The notes below the pieces were generated by a model that was not told where the DNA came from, did no database searches, and saw only the letters and a list, made by a program, of their open reading frames with translations. Below are positions 16,531 through 25,195 of a stretch of DNA of 64,000 nt, in pieces. The stretch is taken from positions 124,001 to 188,000 of the forward strand of contig NZ_AUYB01000082.1 in NCBI RefSeq assembly GCF_001625655.1, in the 5' to 3' direction. This DNA is from Pseudoalteromonas luteoviolacea DSM 6061 (GTDB lineage Bacteria; Pseudomonadota; Gammaproteobacteria; Enterobacterales; Alteromonadaceae). How positions within the stretch are numbered: the first letter of the stretch is position 1; every line of letters begins with the position of its first letter. Made by a program: the position numbers and the translations under genes.

Positions 16531-19188
16531 TTAAAGCTTTTGCCAAGCACTACTTTTTCCTGGTTCGTCCCCTTTCGTCCACCAAAGCGCTTTGTATCTG
16601 GCACATTGATTTGCATTATCGCAATGCGACACTTCGCTACCTGCATTGTAAGCAGCACTCACATGCCAAGGAAACTCAACTTGACTGATTAATGTCCATG
16701 CATCCGCAAAGCGGGTAGGTTCAACACCAGATACCCAGTATTTGGCTTCCCATACCAACACCTGCTTGACCTCTTGATCAAAATGACTCACTTTGTCACC
16801 GGTGTTGTAAACTGCACTAGCATTATATGTGGGGTGGCCACCAGTGCCCTTAGGTGACACAGTGACTGTGACAGTATCACTGTACGTATCAACTGAGTTA
16901 TCTGACACAGTTAAGCGAAACACCAGCTGTTCAACTTGAGTTACCGTTGGTGCAGCAAAGCTTGATTTTGCAGAGTTTATTGATGATAACGCCACAGTTG
17001 GACCTGACAATTGCGTCCATGAGTATGTAAGAACATCGCCATCGCTATCAACCGTTGCGCTACCATCTAACGTAACTATCGGGGTACCAGACTCAACTTG
17101 TTGATCTGTACCAGCATTAACAACTGGCGGCGTGTTTACTTTACTATCTCTTACTATGATGTTGACTTCATCGCTAGTATTTCCGCCTTTCCTATCATTC
17201 GCACTGAATCGCAAAACAACTGTAGCCTCACCCACGACGTCCGGCGCAACAAATTCAGCTGTAAGTGCCGTTGTCACCCCCAAATTTACCGCAGGTCCAG
17301 ATACTTGCTGCCATTGATAAACCATCGCATCATTGTCTGCATCAGCGGCCGTTGCAGTGAGTTGAATCACTGAACCAGAAAGCACACTTTGGTCAACACC
17401 TGCATTGACTACTGGCGCGCGGTTGGCACCATCTACAAGAGGGTGACCCAGCGATTCGTGCATCCAGTTCAGGATATCGCCATTGTCGGTATCAATTTCC
17501 CAACCAAACATGCCTCCAAGGCCTTCTTGATGCACAAGTTGCCCTTTAGCCGCAATCGACTTTTGGTCATCATAGGAAATTAAGTCTCCTGTACTTGGAC
17601 GATATATGTATGGCGCTTGCGCAACTGTATCATAATGATATTCCCAATCTGGATGTTTCGCCCATTGTGCAATATTGGCATACATTAGAGTACCCGGCTC
17701 AAGTTTAAAGGCATCTGCTGGCGCTGACGGCCCAGTTGCCTTACCCTGCATATGGTGTGTACCGGGAGTATACTCGACACCAGTCCAGCCTCTACCGTAC
17801 ATAGCAACACCTGCGATAAGCTTATTGCCAGGCACACCTTGGGCTTTGAGTAAATCAATACCTGTTTTTAAGTTATATTCAGTCGTACGCTTATCCGAAG
17901 GTTTAAAGTCTGATGGATACACGGCAGTTTGATGCCCAAGCCCCTCTAAATCCCAAGCGCCAAAGTAGTCGTATGACATCATCAAGATGTAATCCATATA
18001 CTTGATGGCTTCGCCATAGTTTACTTTCTCTAATTTGTCGTAGCCCACATTTATCGCAGAAGTAAGCTCATACTTACGTCCTGTACGCGCCTCCTCTTCA
18101 TCAAGCATCGCTCGAAGCTCGCGCATCAACTTAATATAAGTTGCACCATCATTTGGAGAACCTAAGTTAGGATTTGCCGCAGCGACACCAGGGAATTCCC
18201 AATCGATGTCAATACCATCCCAAAACTGCCACGTTCTAATAAACTTGCGGCAAGACTCTACAAATGTCTTACGCTTCGCATCATCTGCCATAAAGTAGAA
18301 TGGATCTGACAATGTCCACCCGCCGATCGAGGGAATGATCTTGAGATCAGGGTAGCGCTGTTTTAACGCCATCATTTGCCCATAGTTACCTTTAACCGCA
18401 TCTTGGTTGACTTGGTCTCCCACTGGCTTCATGTACGCGGCCCAAGGGTCTGGCGGAGCAAGTTCAAAATCATTTAGGCCTGCAGTTACTTTTTGGAATG
18501 TTTCGTATCCCGTTGGGTTTTCTTTTTTGAATGATTCATTAGGCCCAGTGATGGCCACAAAACCGTAGAAAATGTGTGTCAAGTTCTCTGCTGGAATGTT
18601 GTCAATGTAGTAATCCATCCCTTCAACGCGATAGATAGACCACTCTGCGGCATACGCTGCAACCATTTTACCAGTTGTATTGACATAGGAACGGTTAGTC
18701 ATTTCGATTGGAAATCGCGGATCATTCACTTTCATAGCTAGTGGATCTAAATGAGTGCCTGCCGTATCAGCAACTATCAAAGTTTTAGCATTGCTGCTGC
18801 CGGTACAGCCATCAATGTTACATAACTGAACCGTAAGGTTAAACTTGCCACCTTTATCAAATGTTAATGTTTCTACACCCGATTGTGAGCTGCTAACTTC
18901 AGTTAAAGCTCGACTATGAACAACTTGTCCATCCAATAGAATTTTAACTGTCTCACCTGCGACGCCTGTCCACTTGGACCAAGGTACAGAAACATCAACA
19001 CTTGGCGCAACCGTAACTTCTTTGTACGCCAGCGAGTCTGTTATTGTTACAAGGCTGTGCTTTTCAACCATCCACTCAATTTTTGGTGCACCAGGCACCG
19101 CCGCCAATGACGGCATAGAGGCTACTAAACTTGAGAATAATAAAGCCTTCTTGACATGGCTTAAAACCCTGCTGTTCGTATTTCTCAT
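16531..19188 (-). CDS. chiA: Secreted modular chitinase ChiA (GH18)
   Basis: 885 residues. Signal peptide 1-30 (ends LAA); an N-terminal beta domain 31-150 like the ChiA/FnIII-like module; GH18 catalytic barrel about 165-580 with SIGGW (287-291) and the DGIDIDWEFPG motif, Glu331 as proton donor; two PKD/Ig-like linkers (about 590-680 and 685-780) each beginning APVVNAG/PPVVNAG; and two C-terminal CBM5/12-like chitin-binding modules (about 790-835 and 842-885), rich in Trp. It hydrolyses chitin outside the cell, a typical marine trait. It follows a small secreted-protein gene by 48 bp and could be cotranscribed with it. Confidence 0.95.
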   Translation of the reverse strand: MRNTNSRVLSHVKKALLFSSLVASMPSLAAVPGAPKIEWMVEKHSLVTITDSLAYKEVTVAPSVDVSVPWSKWTGVAGETVKILLDGQVVHSRALTEVSSSQSGVETLTFDKGGKFNLTVQLCNIDGCTGSSNAKTLIVADTAGTHLDPLAMKVNDPRFPIEMTNRSYVNTTGKMVAAYAAEWSIYRVEGMDYYIDNIPAENLTHIFYGFVAITGPNESFKKENPTGYETFQKVTAGLNDFELAPPDPWAAYMKPVGDQVNQDAVKGNYGQMMALKQRYPDLKIIPSIGGWTLSDPFYFMADDAKRKTFVESCRKFIRTWQFWDGIDIDWEFPGVAAANPNLGSPNDGATYIKLMRELRAMLDEEEARTGRKYELTSAINVGYDKLEKVNYGEAIKYMDYILMMSYDYFGAWDLEGLGHQTAVYPSDFKPSDKRTTEYNLKTGIDLLKAQGVPGNKLIAGVAMYGRGWTGVEYTPGTHHMQGKATGPSAPADAFKLEPGTLMYANIAQWAKHPDWEYHYDTVAQAPYIYRPSTGDLISYDDQKSIAAKGQLVHQEGLGGMFGWEIDTDNGDILNWMHESLGHPLVDGANRAPVVNAGVDQSVLSGSVIQLTATAADADNDAMVYQWQQVSGPAVNLGVTTALTAEFVAPDVVGEATVVLRFSANDRKGGNTSDEVNIIVRDSKVNTPPVVNAGTDQQVESGTPIVTLDGSATVDSDGDVLTYSWTQLSGPTVALSSINSAKSSFAAPTVTQVEQLVFRLTVSDNSVDTYSDTVTVTVSPKGTGGHPTYNASAVYNTGDKVSHFDQEVKQVLVWEAKYWVSGVEPTRFADAWTLISQVEFPWHVSAAYNAGSEVSHCDNANQCARYKALWWTKGDEPGKSSAWQKL

Positions 19189-19236
19189 TAGAAATCCTTC
19201 TACATGTTATTATTTTTTTGATATTTAATTTGGTAA

Positions 19237-19671
19237 TTACTTACCTGCTTTTTTAAATTTCAAAGGGCCCTTTTCGCCCCCAGAAAGATATTCTCCTTCC
19301 AAGTACTGACCATCAGCCGATAGCGTTAATGTATGAATTCCCGTTGTGGTCCACCCTGGTATTTGCTGTGTTACTTGAACATTTACGGTAATCGTATCGA
19401 GCTCTCTCACACCTGTGCCATGCTCTACAAAAGGTATGCCTTTGAACTCTAAATAATGAGCAGTAAAAACCTGCTTACCATGCTGAGACACAATTAAATG
19501 ACCATTTTTAAAATTACTATTATTGACATCGTGCCATAGACCGGATATTCGCCTTTGAGCGTTTTTCGCTTCTCCTTCAAAACCATTTAAAACAGCGCTG
19601 TCATTAGCATCCGAGTAAAGTGAAACACTGAGGATGAAAAAAGATAAAGTAAAAAGAACTGCCTTAACCAT
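19237..19671 (-). CDS. Small secreted protein upstream of chiA
   Basis: 144 residues from the ATG at 19671 (GAGG 11 nt upstream). The longest frame starts 48 codons earlier, but the internal start gives a clean signal peptide (MVKAVLFTLSFFILSVSLYS). The mature part is about 120 residues with a lipocalin- or beta-barrel-like pattern (ISGLWHDVNNS..., LEGEYLSGGEKGPLKFKK at the end). No family is named with confidence. It is 48 bp upstream of chiA on the same strand. Confidence 0.65.
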   Translation of the reverse strand: MVKAVLFTLSFFILSVSLYSDANDSAVLNGFEGEAKNAQRRISGLWHDVNNSNFKNGHLIVSQHGKQVFTAHYLEFKGIPFVEHGTGVRELDTITVNVQVTQQIPGWTTTGIHTLTLSADGQYLEGEYLSGGEKGPLKFKKAGK

Positions 19672-20103
19672 ATATGCTTGAGCCTCATAATTATTTAACA
19701 AAAAAGCTGCATTTATTAACACCAATGTACCTAATATATTGAAAAACACAACTGCGTTTAGAATAAAATAGGTACAAAAAATATCAGCTTTTACAATATG
19801 AATCATTATGAGCACTTATTCAAAAGTAAATAATGACATGAAAACTAAGCTTATTTGCACTTAACCTTGTGCTATTAAGAGGCTTACAGTGAGATTGCTT
19901 TATGGCTTATAAAGACGGTTGTTCTCCAATTTATACGACGCACCATGTATATATCCATAATGATCTTTGCTTTTCACGCTAAATACTAATTTCAAACAAT
20001 CTGCCCTATCATTATTGTTTTGAGTACTTTGAATAAACATTAAAACTTTAGCGGTCTGTTAATCGTTACAAAATGCAAAAATACACCATCAAAAAGGTTT
20101 AAC
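19672..20103. other. Divergent promoter region of the chiA cluster and yghU
   Basis: About 430 bp, AT-rich, between divergent genes. It contains the in-frame extension of the minus-strand gene (up to 19815), judged non-coding. I saw no strong hairpin, repeat or RNA gene. Confidence 0.4.
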
Positions 20104-20967
20104 ATGTCTAATCAAAATTATGTGCCAGATAAAGTATGGCAGTGGAAAGAGGGAAATGGCGGTAAATTCTCAAACATAAACAGGCCATCCTCGGGCCCTA
20201 GATTCGAACAGCCACTTCCTGAAGGAATACATGCATTACAGCTGTATTCCCTAGCAACACCCAATGGGGTTAAAGTCACCATTTTATTAGAAGAGTTGAT
20301 TGAGTTAGGTATTTCAGCTGCGCAGTACGATGCTTTTACCATTGATATTATGGAAGGAGCGCAATTTTCCAGTGGGTTCACGCAAGCAAATCCAAATTCT
20401 AAAATTCCCGCTTTGATTGACAACTCTCATGCTCCGCCCATACGCGTATTCGAATCAGGATCGATATTGCTCTATCTTGCCGAAAAGTTTTCTGCATTTT
20501 TACCAAAAGATTTGGCTACAAGGACAGAATGCCTAAATTGGCTGTTTTGGCAAATGGGCTCAGCACCTCTGCTTGGTGGAGGCTTTGGGCACTTTTATGC
20601 CTATGCCCCAGAAAAATACGAATACCCCATTGATCGCTATACTATGGAGGTAAAGCGTCAGCTTGATGTTTTAAATAAGCACCTAGAAAATAATCAATTC
20701 CTGTGTGGCGATCAATACACCATAGCCGATATGGCTATTTGGCCTTGGTATGGTCAACTTGTTGAAGGCTGGCTATATAACGCTGCTGAATTTTTAAATG
20801 TCGATGCGTACGCGCATGTATTACGCTGGAGCAAACAAATTTCATCACGCCCAGCAGTAAAACGGGGTCGCATTGTAAACAAAACTTGGGGAGAGGCCCA
20901 TGAGCAGCTTCACGAGCGTCACGAAAGCAGTGACTTCGATCTAAAAACACAAGACAAGCAAAGCTAA
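20104..20967 (+). CDS. yghU: YghU-like glutathione S-transferase / disulfide oxidoreductase
   Basis: 287 residues, the same length as E. coli YghU (288). The N-terminal tail NYVPDKVWQW and the thioredoxin-like domain (about 45-130, with NPNSKIPALID and the ESGSILLYLAEKF glutathione-binding segment) are followed by an all-helical GST C-domain (about 140-265) with the QYTIADMAIWPWYG motif. The Thr/Asn-containing ATPNGVKVTI segment is the YghU-type active site. It reduces disulfides and hydroperoxides with glutathione in the cytoplasm. Single gene, convergent with the VOC gene. Confidence 0.9.
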   Translation: MSNQNYVPDKVWQWKEGNGGKFSNINRPSSGPRFEQPLPEGIHALQLYSLATPNGVKVTILLEELIELGISAAQYDAFTIDIMEGAQFSSGFTQANPNSKIPALIDNSHAPPIRVFESGSILLYLAEKFSAFLPKDLATRTECLNWLFWQMGSAPLLGGGFGHFYAYAPEKYEYPIDRYTMEVKRQLDVLNKHLENNQFLCGDQYTIADMAIWPWYGQLVEGWLYNAAEFLNVDAYAHVLRWSKQISSRPAVKRGRIVNKTWGEAHEQLHERHESSDFDLKTQDKQS

Positions 20968-20993
20968 AGCTAATACAACAATTAAAATTGGGA

Positions 20994-21013
20994 AGGGCCT
21001 ATTCGCTGGCCCT
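20994..21013. terminator. Weak hairpin between convergent genes
   Basis: AGGGCC, an 8-nt loop and GGCCCT form a 6-bp GC-rich stem between the ends of yghU and the VOC gene. It lacks a T-run on either strand, so termination may need Rho. Confidence 0.4.
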
Positions 21014-21019
21014 GCCACA

Positions 21020-21487
21020 CTAAGATTGTTTTGCCATAAACTCACTCATGCGCTCTTGTAACTCTAACTCTGTCAAATCTTCAACATGAGTACCAATAGT
21101 CCAAACATGGCCAAATGGGTCCTCTAGCGTCCCAGCTCTGTCACCATAAAATTGATTTTCTACTGCCCTTAGCTCTTTAGCACCCATCGCTAATGCTTGA
21201 GCAAACACAGTATCAACATCTTCTACGTAATGCATCAGGGAAACCGCTGTACCACCTAGCTGTTTAGGCCCTTTAAAGTGCATGTCAGGGCATTCATCGC
21301 TTATCATTAAGTGGGAATTTCCAACTTTAATTTCTGCATGCGCAATTCGCCCGTTGGGAAGATTCATCTGCATAACAAGCTGGGCATTAAAGGCTTTTTC
21401 ATAAAAGTGAATGGCTTCATTCGCTCCATCGACAATCAAGTAAGGTGTAAGGGAGTGATAACCTTCAGGTATAGCTTTTACACTCAT
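21020..21487 (-). CDS. VOC (glyoxalase/PhnB-like) family protein
   Basis: 155 residues from the ATG at 21487 (GGAA 7 nt upstream); the longer frame adds 20 residues with no support. It has the PhnB/VOC layout: a PYLIVDGANEAIHFYEKAF start, AHAEIKVGNSHLMISDE with a typical Glu/His metal position, a second betaalphabetabetabeta repeat, and a DPFGHVWTIGTHVED C-terminal strand. Such proteins bind small ligands or metals, often of unknown substrate. It is monocistronic here. Confidence 0.85.
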   Translation of the reverse strand: MSVKAIPEGYHSLTPYLIVDGANEAIHFYEKAFNAQLVMQMNLPNGRIAHAEIKVGNSHLMISDECPDMHFKGPKQLGGTAVSLMHYVEDVDTVFAQALAMGAKELRAVENQFYGDRAGTLEDPFGHVWTIGTHVEDLTELELQERMSEFMAKQS

Positions 21488-21663
21488 AGTAATTTCCATT
21501 ATTTGCAGTTCTGACAATAAAGCTAGACTATACACACCAAAGTACAACCTCTATGGTACCTTAAAATAAAAAACCGGACTTCTTCGCGTTAATCTGCTCA
21601 TTGCTCTTTTTTTCCCATTAAAAACCGCTAAAATATGCGTTTTTATCATATCTAGGTAGCATC

Positions 21664-22419
21664 ATGCAGCGCACTAAATTGGTTAATCAATTAACTGAAT
21701 TACTCAAACCATTTCAGATCAATGATTACTGCCCTAATGGCTTACAAGTTGAAGGCAAGGCAGAAATAAAAAAATTGGTCACCGGAGTAACAGCCAGTCA
21801 GGCTTTAATTGATGCGGCAATTGAAAAACAAGCAGACGCAATTTTAGTGCATCACGGCTATTTCTGGAAAGGTGAAGACCAAACTATAACTGGCATGAAG
21901 CAGCGCAGAATTAAAAGCCTACTGGCAAACGACATCAATTTATTAGCGTATCACCTTCCGCTAGATGTTCACCCGGAACTTGGGAACAACGCACAACTGG
22001 GTGAATTGTTAGACCTAGTTGTAGAGCGCCCATTAGAGCCATGGAATAAGAATAGTGTCGCGGTAAAAGGCAAGCTTAAGTCTCCAATGTCCGTTGCTCA
22101 ATTTTCTGCGCTAATTGAAGAGAAACTTGATAGAAAGCCACTTGTTAATCAAGCTGGCGATCACGAAATAAAAACCATTGCTTGGTGCACTGGTGGCGGG
22201 CAAAGTTTTATAGATTTAGCTGCAAGTCAAGGTATAGATGCCTACCTCACTGGTGAAGCATCTGAGCAAACAATCCACAGCTCAACAGAGCAAGGGATTC
22301 ACTTTTTTGCAGCAGGCCATCATGCGACTGAACGATACGGTGTTAAGGCGCTTGGTGAGTACTTGGCAGATAAATATGACCTAGATGTCGAATTCGTTGA
22401 TATTCATAACCCGGTTTAA
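21664..22419 (+). CDS. Nif3-like dinuclear metal-centre protein (YbgI)
   Basis: 251 residues, the usual length for YbgI/Nif3-like proteins. Metal-ligand signatures are present: VHHGYFWKG near residue 60 (His pair), AYHLPLDVHPELGN near 98 (His, Asp), and AGHHATERYG near residue 217 with Glu. Family members form toroidal hexamers with two metal ions per subunit; a GTP cyclohydrolase-related role has been suggested but is unproven for bacterial members. The cmoM gene starts 5 bp after its stop, so they are cotranscribed. Confidence 0.9.
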   Translation: MQRTKLVNQLTELLKPFQINDYCPNGLQVEGKAEIKKLVTGVTASQALIDAAIEKQADAILVHHGYFWKGEDQTITGMKQRRIKSLLANDINLLAYHLPLDVHPELGNNAQLGELLDLVVERPLEPWNKNSVAVKGKLKSPMSVAQFSALIEEKLDRKPLVNQAGDHEIKTIAWCTGGGQSFIDLAASQGIDAYLTGEASEQTIHSSTEQGIHFFAAGHHATERYGVKALGEYLADKYDLDVEFVDIHNPV

Positions 22420-22424
22420 TTTGC

Positions 22425-23231
22425 ATGCCTAAAAAGGGAAAACACAACGCTGTAGAAAAGCCACAAGATCGTAACTTTTGCGATATTGCCAAAAAATTTA
22501 GACATAATATTTACGGCACGACGAAAGGAAAAATTAGGGAAGCGGTGCTACAGCGAGATCTTGAGCAAGCATTGGTTACACTGGATAGTGACCAACCATT
22601 ACGCATTCTTGATGTCGGTGGAGGTCAAGGTCAGATAGCGCTTTTCCTTGCTCAAAAAGGCCATCACGTTACTTTAGTTGATATTTCAGAGCCAATGTTA
22701 GAGTTGGCAAAAGAACGTGCCAAGAAGCAAGGTCTTCTGGATGACATGACATTTGTACACGCCCCCTTGCAAGAAATCCCAAAGCAATCACTTAAGCAGT
22801 TTGATTTAGTACTATGCCATGCCGTATTAGAGTGGGTTGTAGAACAGCAAGCTGCACTGCAGGTTTTACAATCACTGTTGGCTCCACATGGCATTTTATC
22901 TTTAATGTACTTCAACAAGTCAGCCCAGAGGTTAGCTAATATGGTGTATGGCAACTTTGACTACGTTGCCAATGGGCTAAAAGTGAAGCAGAAAGTAGGA
23001 CTCAGTCCTAATCAGCCTTTGGAAAGTGAGCAAGTTGACAAGTGGCTAGACCAGCTCAATTTAGTGCCACTTAGCAAAACTGGCGTAAGATGCTTTCATG
23101 ACTACCTCCGAGATCTGGAAAAAGCAGAGTTGCAATTCGATGACTTATTGGAAATGGAGCTACGCTACAATAGGAAAGAACCTTATGCATCTATTGGCCG
23201 ATACACTCACTTACTGCTGCAACAAGCTTAA
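22425..23231 (+). CDS. cmoM: tRNA 5-carboxymethoxyuridine methyltransferase CmoM (SmtA)
   Basis: 268 residues. It opens with the CmoM-type DIAKKFRHNIYGTTKGKIREA segment, followed by a class I SAM-binding fold with ILDVGGGQGQIA (motif I, about 60-72), the acidic VDIS end of strand 2, and LCHAVLEWV (motif IV). The enzyme methylates cmo5U34 to mcmo5U in tRNAs for Ala, Ser, Pro and others. It is cotranscribed with the Nif3-like gene. Confidence 0.9.
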   Translation: MPKKGKHNAVEKPQDRNFCDIAKKFRHNIYGTTKGKIREAVLQRDLEQALVTLDSDQPLRILDVGGGQGQIALFLAQKGHHVTLVDISEPMLELAKERAKKQGLLDDMTFVHAPLQEIPKQSLKQFDLVLCHAVLEWVVEQQAALQVLQSLLAPHGILSLMYFNKSAQRLANMVYGNFDYVANGLKVKQKVGLSPNQPLESEQVDKWLDQLNLVPLSKTGVRCFHDYLRDLEKAELQFDDLLEMELRYNRKEPYASIGRYTHLLLQQA

Positions 23232-23256
23232 ATCAACTCAATGACAAAAAGAAAAA

Positions 23257-23359
23257 TGGCCTTAACTGATTGTACCCACCACAGTGCAAACGTTAAGGCC
23301 AGGACATGTGCTGAAAGAGAGCAGCAACTCCACGTTGCCATAGCTGCATGAATATGTCC
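23257..23359 (-). ncRNA. Structured intergenic element, terminator or small RNA
   Basis: TGGCCTTAAC (23257-23266) and GTTAAGGCCA (23292-23301) form a perfect 10-bp stem with a 25-nt loop; on the minus strand it is followed by TTTTTCTTTTT. Next to it GGACAT (302-307) and ATGTCC (354-359) enclose further short stems: TGCTG/CAGCA and GCAAC/GTTGC. On the minus strand this is downstream of the winged-helix/receiver gene. It could be that gene's terminator or a small RNA ending at the T-run. No known RNA family recognised. Confidence 0.4.
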
Positions 23360-23418
23360 CTTGAATCCCTTTGATTTAAATTGAAAAGCATACAAATCAG
23401 AAGCTTACTAAATATCAT

Positions 23419-24288
23419 TCACATTATTTCATTATGAAAATGCAGTAATACATACTCATATAAATCTATTTTTTTGGTTGCAACACCTTGTCCACCAGCA
23501 GACTTAATCACCGTATTTTGACTTTCAGACTCAACCCACGTGTAAACATAAAAAGGCGTCTCATCGCCACGAGAGCGCATAGCCCTGAGCAATTTCAAAC
23601 CCGCTAAAGGCTCCCCTTGACGTCCCATATCTGAAATAACGACATTGTATTCGTACATACTTAATAGTAATAACGCCTCTTGAGTTGAGGTGGTGTTGTA
23701 GACTCCAATCTTGTGCTTTAAAAAGTATTTTTGTTCTTTTTTATTATTTTTCGGATTGTCGTCAACCCAAAGGATCCTACCAATGGCATCCAATGGTTCA
23801 CTTGCTTTAAATTCATTGTCGTCTAAATGTTCAAACGAATGGTTAATCACTAACCAAATGCACACTGTGCACATAAATAATGTCAGGCCAATCCAAAATT
23901 TTAAGTGCGCCCCTTGCGTATTTTGTTCTGCGCTGATTGCTTCAATATTAAACTGTGTTTCATCAACAGCGGATTGCTGTATTACTCGTAGTTCTGGATT
24001 GAACTTGTAGCCTTGGCCACGCACTGTGACAATAATATCTTGTTCTACGCCTAGTCTCTGTAGCAGGCTACGAGTATCCGATACTAATCGCGGCAAAGAC
24101 CAAGGTGATACGACTGAGTCTGGCCAGAGGTAGGCCACTAACTCTTGCTGATTACATACTTTTGGACGAGTATCCAGTAAATACAAAAGCAAATTCAACG
24201 CCCGCTCTTCAAGCACCACTTTTTTGTCCGACACATCCAGTGTCTGCGTTTTAGCATTCAATATTACATTTGAAAATCGATACTCCAT
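23419..24288 (-). CDS. ToxR-type winged helix, one TM segment, receiver domain
   Basis: 289 residues in three parts. Residues 1-100 are an OmpR/ToxR-type winged helix (VVLEERALNLLLYLLD, then the recognition-helix region and VTVRGQGYKF wing). Residues 130-149 are a hydrophobic TM helix (FWIGLTLFMCTVCIWLVI). Residues 170-289 are a CheY-like receiver: acidic pair Asp176/Asp177 in ILWVDDNP, phospho-acceptor Asp220 in VVISDMGR, Thr250, Lys272/273. All key receiver residues are present. A CadC/ToxR topology would put the receiver in the periplasm, where no kinase or ATP is expected. Monocistronic. Confidence 0.8.
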   Translation of the reverse strand: MEYRFSNVILNAKTQTLDVSDKKVVLEERALNLLLYLLDTRPKVCNQQELVAYLWPDSVVSPWSLPRLVSDTRSLLQRLGVEQDIIVTVRGQGYKFNPELRVIQQSAVDETQFNIEAISAEQNTQGAHLKFWIGLTLFMCTVCIWLVINHSFEHLDDNEFKASEPLDAIGRILWVDDNPKNNKKEQKYFLKHKIGVYNTTSTQEALLLLSMYEYNVVISDMGRQGEPLAGLKLLRAMRSRGDETPFYVYTWVESESQNTVIKSAGGQGVATKKIDLYEYVLLHFHNEIM

Positions 24289-24484
24289 ATCACTGCCATT
24301 TCCATTTAATTTACTAATAACTAAAAGAATTAATAGACTATACCAAACTCAGCAACAGAGCTAGCCCTATCAATTAGTAATAATGTCTAATGGAAAATGT
24401 CTATCATTAATCCCTTTTATAGGACCAATCTGCTTTACTGGAGCCATTGATTTACCACCGTTCGCTCGGGTACTGTTTGGCAGA

Positions 24485-25066
24485 CTATCTGCACACGTCA
24501 ATCAGTAACTGGTTGGCAATATCAGCAATCACTTGCGGATCTTTTTGCGCTTGAGAAAAAGTCCTTAAGCCATAAATGCCGACAATCAAGCTTTGCGCTC
24601 GTTGTTTAGGAGAGCGTTCCCCTGTAAGCACGTTATGTAGCGCCATTTCAGTAAAAACGTCACACATAAAACTTTGCCAAAGCTTACATTGATTGCTTAA
24701 AACTTGCTGCGCTTCGTCGTCTTGTTGCGCAATCTCATTAATGGCTTTTTGACTCAAACAAGCTTGAGTGGGGTCATTGCTAATACACTCTAAGACAATA
24801 CTATCTAAATAAGCCTTTAAACCACTTTGAGCACTGCCTTGCTGTGTAAATATTGACTTGAGTTCGGCTGTTCGATCTTGGTTATATTGCTCAAGCGCAG
24901 CTAACAGCAAACCTTTTTTATTTTCAAATGCACAATAGATTGAGCCAGGGTGTAATCCGGTAGCACTTTTAAGATCTTGCATACTGGTTTTGTTGTAGCC
25001 TTTCTCCATAAAAGCATTCATTGCGGCTCTCAAAACTCGCTCACGATCAAATTCTGCGCTTCTCAT
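24485..25066 (-). CDS. TetR-family repressor (NemR-like)
   Basis: 193 residues. The N-terminal TetR HTH is at about 8-55 (RERVLRAAMNAFMEKGYNKTSMQDLKSATGLHPGSIYCAF), followed by a helical ligand domain with several cysteines (around positions 94, 102 and 127), as in redox-sensing NemR. It is divergent from an old yellow enzyme gene, with three operator-like palindromes between, and most likely represses it until electrophiles or quinones are sensed. Whether the Cys residues are the sensor is inference. Confidence 0.88.
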   Translation of the reverse strand: MRSAEFDRERVLRAAMNAFMEKGYNKTSMQDLKSATGLHPGSIYCAFENKKGLLLAALEQYNQDRTAELKSIFTQQGSAQSGLKAYLDSIVLECISNDPTQACLSQKAINEIAQQDDEAQQVLSNQCKLWQSFMCDVFTEMALHNVLTGERSPKQRAQSLIVGIYGLRTFSQAQKDPQVIADIANQLLIDVCR

Positions 25067-25108
25067 TGTTTACCCAAGTTACTCGATAAAAATTTATTTT
25101 AAACAATT

Positions 25109-25175
25109 TTGAACAAATGTTCAAAAAAGAGGTTGAATGATCGTTCAAATATAGATATCTTGAATGAACATTCAA
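25109..25175. promoter_or_regulatory. Three TetR-type operators between tetR and nemA
   Basis: Three 16-bp near-palindromes, TTGAACAAATGTTCAA (25109), TTGAATGATCGTTCAA (25133) and TTGAATGAACATTCAA (25160), start 24 and 27 bp apart in the divergent region. They share the form TTGAAynnnnrTTCAA and are the obvious binding sites of the adjacent TetR protein. Confidence 0.8.
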
Positions 25176-25195
25176 AAATAAAGAGACTTGATCCC

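Noticed and set aside
17098..17932. Plus-strand frames inside chiA
   Set aside because: They are shadows of a long, well-conserved chitinase frame on the opposite strand.
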